Part shown: in pieces, positions 57,069 to 64,000 of the stretch
How positions within the stretch are numbered: the stretch's first letter is position 1
Layout: each line of letters starts with the position of its first letter
Assembly: GCA_049487715.1 (NCBI GenBank)
Contig: CP150549.1
Coordinates: forward strand, 620,001 to 684,000
DNA: 64,000 nucleotides
Source: Pycnococcus provasolii
Taxonomy: Eukaryota > Chlorophyta > Pseudoscourfieldiophyceae > Pseudoscourfieldiales
Direction of reading: 5' to 3'
The notes under the pieces: generated by a model
What the model saw: the letters and a program-made list of their open reading frames with translations, nothing else
What the model was told of the DNA's origin: nothing
The model's database searches: none
Translations under genes and position numbers: made by a program

Positions 57069-60059
57069 TCAAAAAAGTCGTTCTGGTGTGATGCCGAGAA
57101 GCGACGAAAGCATCGGACCATCCGTACACGATCGTTGTTGTGGTTGATCCAGAGCACACTCCAACTTCGGGACGACGACGGCAGGCGGCTCCAATTCCCT
57201 CACGGCGGCCGGTGGCAAATGTTGTTGTCTCGGACTGCCCGGAAGGATGTATTGCGTTTCGCGCACTAGAGGTGACGCCATGCGCGCTTCGTACTTGCCA
57301 AGATCTGCTAAACTCGCGATGCGCAGTACCTTTGCAATCCGTCGGCTGCGATAAGTTGATCCCTCACTTGTATTCGTGCCGTCGATGTCAAACATAAGGC
57401 GTCGCATCGTTGAATGATCATGGCCCGAAGAATCACTGTCACCAGTTGTTGCTGTGGGAAGACGCGCGATCTGATCCTGAAACGTTTCCTTGGGCTGATC
57501 GAAAGAACTGGCGGATGACCGTAATGATCTAGATGGGAGCGGACGAGCTCGATCGTTGTCGATGTCTGGCACACCGAAGTGTTGCGCACCGCGCTGCTGC
57601 ACGTCATCCGAGAGCAAGCCGACATCCCTCGGGCTACCTGGCGAATCGAGCAAAGACCAGCGACCTCGCCCAGGAGGTGAGTCTTCGCTGTGACCGGACA
57701 AAGATCCAACGTTTCTCCGCTTCTCCGCTCCTCCAACGCTTCCGCCGATTCGACCTCGATTTGAGTGTTCGCTAATCTGCTGACCACGAACTTCTCCCGC
57801 GATAGCACCGGGGATGGCAATCGCTGTAGCCAATGTTCCCTGCCTTGCCGTGCCTTCGGCAATGGCTGCCGACTGGTGCAAGGCAGGAAGCAAGTCCATC
57901 GGCGCGACACAAGCACGCAGCGTCGATATGACTTCGGAAGCTTCCTTCTCCTTCACGGGCTCCAGGGAGGCCACGTTCTCTTCCAGTTTCTTCCCCGTTG
58001 TTGTGGCACTTTGCTTCTTGGAAAAGACCTTCGTCGCGATCCCGATCCACTCCTTACTTGCTGCAATCGCCGACCAATCAAGGAGCGCAGCCATGAGCCG
58101 AGGTCTGGAGACGAAGTCGTAGTCGTCGTCATGCACGAATGTGCTCCGAGGCATGAAGTCCGAGCGTGGACTCGGTGGCTGGTTCAAACGATCCTGATCA
58201 TCATCATGCATGCCGTGCGTATGTCGTTCTAGAAGAGTGCGCATACTCGAACGTCCTTGTGCACCACCGCCGCCGCCATCGAGTTCAGAAGAAGAGACTG
58301 TGTCATCGGCCTGGGGACCCACAAGCGGCGGTTGTTGTTCATCCCGTTCCTGCTGCTGCTTGGGTTTTGCACCGCGAATCAGCTTCCACAGCTGTACCAT
58401 TTCGTCTTCGGTGATGTCGTATCCGCTCTCACGAAGTGCGGACTCCACAACACTTCGCTCTACAAAGCCCGTTCGATCAGCTGGTAATCCCATGACGAAA
58501 TCATATGTAGCACGAGGAAGCGGGTAGCGATGTTGCAATGGCAATGACGTAGAAGAGTCGGGACTACTGCGCTCAGCAACACGTTGTTGTTGTCCATCGT
58601 CATCATTGTCAGCATCGGCGTCGGCCTCCGACTCAATGCGCATCATCACCTCCTCTGCAATCGCTTGCAGGGCGCGCTGCCGTCTCTCCGGAGTGGCAGA
58701 GAACGCTTGCAGACGCTGGATAGCCTCGCCATTCAGTGGCATTGCTCTCCTCCTCGTGTCAGACGAGGCTAGCGCCGTCGTCGATCCATCGTCTCTCAGC
58801 CAAGGGTGTTGAAGCGCTTCTGCTGCCGTGGGACGCGCGTAGACGTCACGACGCAGGAGCATACGAACGAAGTCGACGGCTTGTTCTGAGACGCCAAGGC
58901 GCGTCAGCCTTTCCATCTTGGGCTCTTCGAAGAGAACAGATCGCCAAACGCGGCTGATGCATGGCGCATCGGGATGATCGCGGTCATTGAATGGCAGATC
59001 GCCACAGAGGAGCTGGTAGGCCATGACCCCGGCACTCCACACGTCGCTGCGAGGCGACGGTTCGCCGCGGAGCAGTTCGGGAGCCTGATACCAGGGGGAC
59101 CCGTCGAGACCGACATCGGAGAGTGTGAGCGGACTCGGTGACCCGATCTCGCTTGCAGTCTTGCCACTCGCGCGCAGTTCCTCGTATGCCGCCATCGCCT
59201 TCGCGTCGTAGAACACGGCAAGGCCGAAGTCCACAGCCTTGAGTGGGCTGCCTGGTGCGGAAGTGAGGTAGAGGAAGTTCGATGGCTTGATGTCTCGATG
59301 ATGGATGCCTCGCGCGTGGCACTGCATGCACGTAAGCAGCACCGTGCGCATGACTCGTGCAACGCTCTCCTCCGAATGCACGTATTCCTGATTGTTCTGC
59401 TGGCTTCGAACACGTTTCATCACCTCGCCACCGCTGCACATCTCCATGAGCAGGTACACGCTCTCCTCGTCCTCGTACGCTTGGTAGAGGTGCACGACAT
59501 TCAAGCATTCCTGGAGCCGTTGCATCGCCTCCACCTCTGAGAGGATTCGCTGTCTTCTCGCGGCGGTAAAGACGTCATTCGCCCCCGCCTTCGCACCATC
59601 CTCTGATGCCCAGAAGACGGCTGGTGTCGCTGCGAATTTGCTGATTCGTTTCAGTGCGAATCGGTGTCCGGTTTCGCGATGCTCGACCAAACTCACTTCT
59701 CCGAACCCGCCTGTCCCAAGAATGCGTCCGATGCGGTAGGTTGATGCGAACGCCGCGTCGAGTGGTACAAAAGCCGCCGATGAAGAAGAGGTGGTTCCTC
59801 CAATGATCGACGACAGCAGCTTTGACGACGACGACGCACGCGTGGCGGCTGACGCGGTAGTAGCGCCGGTAGCGTCATCGTCATCATTATTGCTATTGCT
59901 CTTGTTGTTGTGCACGACAGCCGTGACGTATCTCGGATGCGTATGCACATGTGGAAGCCCTTCTTCTTCACCACAGGCACCACCACGACGTGCGACGACG
60001 GGACAGCCACCACCTTCCTCATCGGCATCCTGATCGTGCGACGACGACGATATCTTCAT
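57069..60059 (-). CDS. CDPK-related serine/threonine kinase with degenerate EF-hands
   Basis: Protein kinase of 996 residues. Catalytic domain at about residues 115-410: GTGGFGEVSLVEH, FALKRISK (ATP lysine), HHRDIKPSNFL, VDFGLAVF, GSPWYQAPELLRGEP and the SVFEEP-like linker. The next part (NGEAIQRLQAFSATPERRQR, then ALQAIAEEV) matches the autoinhibitory junction of CDPKs. After it comes one EF-like unit (ADRTGFVERSVVESALRESG) lacking the full set of Ca2+-ligand acids, so Ca2+ binding is doubtful, as in CRK kinases. A long low-complexity C-terminal tail follows. The ATG at 60059 is preferred; the upstream frame starts only at GTG. Confidence 0.82.
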   Translation of the reverse strand: MKISSSSHDQDADEEGGGCPVVARRGGACGEEEGLPHVHTHPRYVTAVVHNNKSNSNNDDDDATGATTASAATRASSSSKLLSSIIGGTTSSSSAAFVPLDAAFASTYRIGRILGTGGFGEVSLVEHRETGHRFALKRISKFAATPAVFWASEDGAKAGANDVFTAARRQRILSEVEAMQRLQECLNVVHLYQAYEDEESVYLLMEMCSGGEVMKRVRSQQNNQEYVHSEESVARVMRTVLLTCMQCHARGIHHRDIKPSNFLYLTSAPGSPLKAVDFGLAVFYDAKAMAAYEELRASGKTASEIGSPSPLTLSDVGLDGSPWYQAPELLRGEPSPRSDVWSAGVMAYQLLCGDLPFNDRDHPDAPCISRVWRSVLFEEPKMERLTRLGVSEQAVDFVRMLLRRDVYARPTAAEALQHPWLRDDGSTTALASSDTRRRAMPLNGEAIQRLQAFSATPERRQRALQAIAEEVMMRIESEADADADNDDDGQQQRVAERSSPDSSTSLPLQHRYPLPRATYDFVMGLPADRTGFVERSVVESALRESGYDITEDEMVQLWKLIRGAKPKQQQERDEQQPPLVGPQADDTVSSSELDGGGGGAQGRSSMRTLLERHTHGMHDDDQDRLNQPPSPRSDFMPRSTFVHDDDYDFVSRPRLMAALLDWSAIAASKEWIGIATKVFSKKQSATTTGKKLEENVASLEPVKEKEASEVISTLRACVAPMDLLPALHQSAAIAEGTARQGTLATAIAIPGAIAGEVRGQQISEHSNRGRIGGSVGGAEKRRNVGSLSGHSEDSPPGRGRWSLLDSPGSPRDVGLLSDDVQQRGAQHFGVPDIDNDRARPLPSRSLRSSASSFDQPKETFQDQIARLPTATTGDSDSSGHDHSTMRRLMFDIDGTNTSEGSTYRSRRIAKVLRIASLADLGKYEARMASPLVRETQYILPGSPRQQHLPPAAVRELEPPAVVVPKLECALDQPQQRSCTDGPMLSSLLGITPERLF

Positions 60060-60399
60060 GGATTTCTCAGGACTGCTTCTTTTTCTTTCTTTCAGTGAGT
60101 GAGTGAGGGGAAAAAAGATCGGAAAAACTGAGAAATTGCCCCACACCAGTTCCCCACACCCCACACGGGCACGTTCTGAAAAATGACTCAGATATTTGGC
60201 AGAGAGAGAGTGAGCCGCAGAGTGCGATATATTTCGGTTAAAGAAATACCCGGTACGTGATGAGATATTTTACCTAACCCTAACAATCCTAATAACCCTA
60301 ATAATAACCTGGTAATTACTCGGGTTAACAATTCGGTTGCCCTCCATTTCTCCGCTCTCCCGTGGACCCGTCTTTTAATAAGAATCCCTGCTGGAATCC
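60060..60399. promoter_or_regulatory. Divergent promoter region with CCCTAA motifs
   Basis: The 340 bp between kinase and TPT-family starts contain CCTAACCCTAACAATCCTAA and ATAACCCTAATAATAACC at 60273-60309, about 95-130 bp upstream of the TPT ATG. Confidence 0.55.
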
Positions 60400-62211
60400 A
60401 TGGCGGCGCCGCCTTCCTCTTCCTCGCGTGGTGGCAGTGGTCTTGTCTCCTCCTCAACGAAGAATAATAAGCCGAGACGAATAACGCATTTACCGCAGAC
60501 ACGTCACCACCACCACCGTTTCGGTCGTTACTACTACGATGGCGGGGATGACCTCGTTGTACGTGGTCGTCGTCGTGCAGTCTTGCTGATGCCTCCCAGT
60601 CGTGCATCTACGCGAGGAGGAGGATTCATAGAAACGGGACGACGGTGGATTCAGCGGCAGAAGAATGGTGAGGAGGAGGAGGAGGAGCACGAGCAGCAGC
60701 AGCAGAAGAAGAAAGATGTCGTCGTCGACGACGAGATGGAGATGGAGATGGAGATGGAGATGATCAGCAAGAATGATGACAACGACGACGAAGGCAAAAA
60801 TGGCGACAACAACACTACTAATAATTCCGCCGCCGCCGCAGCAGCAACAAGAATAGCAGGTCCTCCACCACCTCCGCGGCAGCCTTCGTTTGAGGAAGTG
60901 TACTTGCGTCGCATGCGTCGTCAACGATTCATGCGATCCGTGGTCCCTGTCCTGACTCTCGGTGTGCTGCTTGCTCTGTGGTACGCATCCAATATACTTT
61001 TCAACATCGTCAACAAGCAGGTGCTGACCCAATTTCCGCACGCCGCGACGATTACGGCTATCCACGTGTCGGTTGCCTCGATCATCTGCTCTACCGCCTG
61101 GGCTGTGCGAGCATTTCCATACCCAAAAGGAGCGATGCGCTGCCCTGCTCTCTTACGCATCATCGCACCTCTCTCCTTCTTGCATGCATGTGGCTTCCTC
61201 GCCACGAATGCAAGCCTAGGATCAGTGCAAGTTTCCTTCACGCACACGATCAAGGCTCTTGAGCCTTTCTTCGCGGTTGTCCTCAGCGCCGTGCTGGCTT
61301 CGAAGAGACCACCTAACGTCGCATCGGTGCTTGCACTCATTCCGATTGTCGCGGGTGTCGTGATTGCCTCAGTGACGGAAGTGAGCTTTGCCTGGCGAGG
61401 ATTTCTATTCGCGATGCTATCAAATGTATGCTTTCAGTCTCGCAACGTACTGTCAAAGGAGTTCATGGCACGTGAGTCGTACGATTCCTTCGAGGGTGTA
61501 CCCAATTACGACTACAACGGTGGTGGTGGTGGTGGTGGTCAACAGCAATCATCATCACCACCATCCTCATCCGAGGGGATGGAGGAGTCGAGCAGAAAAA
61601 AGAGTAGTAGTAGCAGCAAGCCTTCTTCTTCTTCTGCGGAGATGAGTGCATACGACTCGTTCGAGGGAATCGATTCGTCGTCAACAACGAAACCACCACC
61701 GCAACAGCCACAAGCGGTAGGGACAAAATTACAAGAGAACAAAAAAAGAAGCATTCCTCTCACGGATGTACAGGTGGACGAATTCGCCCTGTTCGCGCTC
61801 ATCTCCATGGGCGCATCGATCGTAATGCTTCCGCTTGCCGTCGTCATCGACGGTACTGATCCTTTCGTTTCCATGATCGCATCCCTACCTGCCCATCCTC
61901 GCGATGCATACTTTGGCAATCCATCGGAGGCGAGCTACGCGCTGATGCGCTCCATCGTCGCCGGCGTGTGGCGTACGTGTGATGTCCTGGTAAGCTACTC
62001 GATTCTCAGCCGTGTCACTCCTGTCACGCACTCGGTGGCAAATTGCGTCAAGCGAGTTGCTGTGATCGTCGCTTCCATGCTGTTTTTCCAAAATCCCACG
62101 AGCCTGACCAACCGACTTGGTACTGGGCTCGCGCTCTTCGGCGTCATGCTATATTCGCTTGCGCTCTCATCAAGCAAAGCTCGTACGTCACGTTCTACTC
62201 GGAAAAGTTGA
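60400..62211 (+). CDS. Triose-phosphate/phosphate-translocator family carrier with large loop insertion
   Basis: Drug/metabolite transporter superfamily protein of 603 residues, TPT subfamily, which exchanges phosphorylated C3/C5/C6 compounds for phosphate across plastid envelopes or serves as a Golgi/ER nucleotide-sugar carrier. The N-terminal 185 residues are disordered (Glu, Gln, Met/Glu repeats). The carrier starts at about residue 187. Signatures: ALWYASNILFNIVNKQVL, VSFTHTIKALEPFFAVVLS, FAMLSNVCFQSRNVLSKEFM and the C-terminal THSVANCVKRVAVIVASMLF. Between helices 5 and 6 (about residues 360-450) lies a Ser/Gly/Pro insertion with two YDSFEG motifs. The start is the first ATG. Subfamily (TPT, PPT, XPT) is unresolved. 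Confidence 0.82.
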   Translation: MAAPPSSSSRGGSGLVSSSTKNNKPRRITHLPQTRHHHHRFGRYYYDGGDDLVVRGRRRAVLLMPPSRASTRGGGFIETGRRWIQRQKNGEEEEEEHEQQQQKKKDVVVDDEMEMEMEMEMISKNDDNDDEGKNGDNNTTNNSAAAAAATRIAGPPPPPRQPSFEEVYLRRMRRQRFMRSVVPVLTLGVLLALWYASNILFNIVNKQVLTQFPHAATITAIHVSVASIICSTAWAVRAFPYPKGAMRCPALLRIIAPLSFLHACGFLATNASLGSVQVSFTHTIKALEPFFAVVLSAVLASKRPPNVASVLALIPIVAGVVIASVTEVSFAWRGFLFAMLSNVCFQSRNVLSKEFMARESYDSFEGVPNYDYNGGGGGGGQQQSSSPPSSSEGMEESSRKKSSSSSKPSSSSAEMSAYDSFEGIDSSSTTKPPPQQPQAVGTKLQENKKRSIPLTDVQVDEFALFALISMGASIVMLPLAVVIDGTDPFVSMIASLPAHPRDAYFGNPSEASYALMRSIVAGVWRTCDVLVSYSILSRVTPVTHSVANCVKRVAVIVASMLFFQNPTSLTNRLGTGLALFGVMLYSLALSSSKARTSRSTRKS

Positions 62212-62378
62212 ACAATGGTGGTAGTGATAGATTGTTGCACACATTTAAATAAACACGACCTTGCATGTTGGACTTTTGCCGTGACCCCGATCATCCCTCC
62301 TACAACATTTTGCTTCATTTCTATCCGTCCCGAAATCATCAATTTACACATTTGAAAGAAGGGTAAAAAAAGGGTGGC

Positions 62379-64000
62379 TCACAGCAAGCTCACGTACCCC
62401 AATGCAACGGGCGTGTACAGGATGCAGAACACCACGTAGGCTCCAATTAGTGTGTAGCCCACCCAACGTGGGAGACGCCACTTGAGCGCTGTTGGCACAA
62501 GTATCGCGAGCAGCACACAAACGAATATGGCGAAGACAAGCAACAAGAGTAGCGGCGAGGTCAACTGCACATTCACGGGCTTCGACGTCACGAACGCCTC
62601 GTAAGCGAAGCTCACGCCGACACCGATGAGAAGATTGAAGAGAGGGCCGGCAAAACATGCTGTAATTGCCATGACTGGGCGACCTAATCTGGCAATGGCC
62701 ACGCATGCGAAGAAGTCGCCCGCAGATGCTCCCCACGCAAGAGCGGTTGCACCCAAAAGTGCCGCGGGAATGTGGCACACCGCGCCCATAGCCTCCGCAA
62801 CACCAACGAGCGCGTTTGCGCCCAGGCGCATCCACACCAGCGCCTGGGCGAATGCGATCATCGAACATGCTACCGCGGCATTTGTGCTCATCGCACTGTT
62901 TGCCTGATGACTGGCGCGAGTCATGGCCACATACGACGCGCCGATCACACCGCCAATCAACATCACTCCCGCCGGGATGTAAAACCAGGCTGGGCCAGGC
63001 AGAGGCAGAGGCAAATTCGCCACCGCACCGGTGGCGACGAGGGTGAATGCAGGCCCGACTGCCGAAAGTGCCACGAGGAGAGGGCCATGCGGCATCTCCG
63101 GAGCATCGGGGATCGGGCAGGTCAATGCGATCGCCGCACGCACCAAAGCTGGGTAGCCGAGGTAGCGCTGCCAACGCGGCATCTCCGCCCATTTGACAAC
63201 GCCACGAAGCCAAACCATAAGGTTCTCCATCGCCACGGTCCCCTGAGACGCATTCTTGAGTCGCATCGCACGAATTCTGGCAGACGCACCACCCTGACCT
63301 GGCGTTGGCATCGCGGAGCCCTTGTTGTCATCGACGCCACCCTTCATGCTGGGCAAGTCGAATAGAGGCGCAGATTCCGTGGTCGTGTTGTCGAGGGTGG
63401 CGATCGGGTCCGCCTTTTTCCCGCCGAAGAGCACCTGGCAGAGGTACACCGCGTACATGAGACTGAGCAGCGTCGCCTCCCAAAGCTCCACCTTTCCGTC
63501 CACCGAGATGGCAAGCACGAGAAGGAGCGCCACGAGATAGCTCAGCGAGTCGCGCATGAAGCTGTACCTGTCGACGATGAGCTCCGAGTTGGCGGCGGCA
63601 ATCACCGTGCCGAGCACAGGACCGAGAGCGAAAACGCCGGCACCGGCCACCTCGCTCACCGCAAGTTCGACGTCCGGACGAGCGCCGACAGTGAGAGCTG
63701 AAATTTGGGTGAACACATCTGGCGCGCCATTCCCGAACGCGAGAAGCGTCGCGCCTGCAACGTCCGCGGGAATCTTCCAGTACGTCGCGAGAATCTCCAG
63801 CGCAGGCGAGAAGTACGAGTCCGCGGCGGTGCTGAGAATTTCGAATAGCACGAGCGAAAGAAGCACGAGCGGGACGAGTGCGAGAAACGTCGGCAGAAAG
63901 TGAAGCTTGCAGTACACGAAGCGCAGGTACGACCTCGCACCTTCACACGACTCGGAGTCCGTCACATATGCGCACGCAGGTGGTACCGGGCGTTGGCCGA
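62379..64000 (-). CDS. CCX: Cation/Ca2+ exchanger, CCX/NCLX type (5' end outside window)
   Basis: K+-independent or K+-dependent cation/Ca2+ exchanger with two Na_Ca_ex repeats. The frame is open to the right edge without an ATG, and the first residues visible (CAYVTDSESCEGARSYLRFV) are the conserved Cys-pair segment found near the start of the membrane domain, so the true start is upstream. Repeat 1 contains GATLLAFGNGAPDVFTQI and repeat 2 ALAWGASAGDFFACVAIARL, the alpha-1 and alpha-2 ion-binding motifs. About 11 helices with a Gly/Ser-rich cytosolic loop (about residues 190-240). At least 540 residues are present. Confidence 0.88.
   Translation of the reverse strand, partial: GQRPVPPACAYVTDSESCEGARSYLRFVYCKLHFLPTFLALVPLVLLSLVLFEILSTAADSYFSPALEILATYWKIPADVAGATLLAFGNGAPDVFTQISALTVGARPDVELAVSEVAGAGVFALGPVLGTVIAAANSELIVDRYSFMRDSLSYLVALLLVLAISVDGKVELWEATLLSLMYAVYLCQVLFGGKKADPIATLDNTTTESAPLFDLPSMKGGVDDNKGSAMPTPGQGGASARIRAMRLKNASQGTVAMENLMVWLRGVVKWAEMPRWQRYLGYPALVRAAIALTCPIPDAPEMPHGPLLVALSAVGPAFTLVATGAVANLPLPLPGPAWFYIPAGVMLIGGVIGASYVAMTRASHQANSAMSTNAAVACSMIAFAQALVWMRLGANALVGVAEAMGAVCHIPAALLGATALAWGASAGDFFACVAIARLGRPVMAITACFAGPLFNLLIGVGVSFAYEAFVTSKPVNVQLTSPLLLLLVFAIFVCVLLAILVPTALKWRLPRWVGYTLIGAYVVFCILYTPVALGYVSLL

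Noticed and set aside
1-64000. tRNA or rRNA genes and CRISPR arrays
   Set aside because: I looked by eye for T-loop GGTTCGAATCC-like boxes and for spaced repeats in the gaps and found none; a covariance-model scan could still find a missed tRNA.

Overview
The window is nuclear DNA of a photosynthetic eukaryote with a compact, intron-poor genome. Most genes are single long open frames. Only three spliced genes can be argued from the sequence: ARL3 with an intron directly after the ATG, BBS6/MKKS with a 5-codon first exon, and a SWEET transporter with one intron. The gene set points to a green alga: a plastid NhaD-type Na+/H+ antiporter, COP1, a triose-phosphate/phosphate-translocator family carrier, SWEET, a CDPK-like kinase and proteins with transit-peptide-like N-termini. 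ARL3 and BBS6 imply a cilium or flagellum at some life stage. A small marine prasinophyte (Pycnococcus-like) would fit, but that is a guess.

Layout. 1-6.4 kb: the 3' end of an unknown gene, ARL3, an intergenic region holding a complete MITE with target-site duplication, a GPR180/TMEM145-like seven-helix receptor, and signal peptidase subunit SPC3. 6.5-15 kb: a Trm10 tRNA methyltransferase, a very large TRS120/TRAPPC9 trafficking subunit, and a secreted Thr-rich surface protein. 15-25 kb: a small heat-shock protein, NhaD, an OMA1-type protease, a GT32 glycosyltransferase, a membrane-anchored rhodanese broken by a frameshift, and BBS6. 25-36 kb: a plastid protein with an SPFG repeat, a Lys/Ala-rich unknown, a SAM methyltransferase, a BTB(T1) membrane protein, COP1, and an EF-hand membrane protein with repeated beta-rich domains. 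37-44 kb: three secreted or lysosomal glycan hydrolases (di-N-acetylchitobiase, GH20 hexosaminidase, GxGYxYP protein) with two tiny genes between them. 44-53 kb: a subtilisin-like protease with a thrombospondin repeat (frameshifted), a FAM13-domain protein, a 2-oxoglutarate oxygenase and a tRNA-dihydrouridine synthase. 53-64 kb: a reelin-repeat-like secreted protein, a PhyH-like fragment, SWEET, a CDPK-related kinase, a TPT-family carrier with a large loop insertion, and the 5'-truncated end of a CCX cation/Ca exchanger.

Two features run through the whole window. Many neighbours are divergent, with short shared promoter regions. TTAGGG-type (telomere-like) motif clusters recur in intergenic DNA 50-210 bp upstream of start codons, at six separate places. 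The intergenic DNA also holds fold-back elements (2463-2692, about 5650-5752, 18498-18607, about 36969-37435) and short dispersed repeats. Both clear frameshifts (rhodanese, subtilase) lie at four-G runs and each would be closed by a single base, so assembly error must be excluded before calling them pseudogenes.
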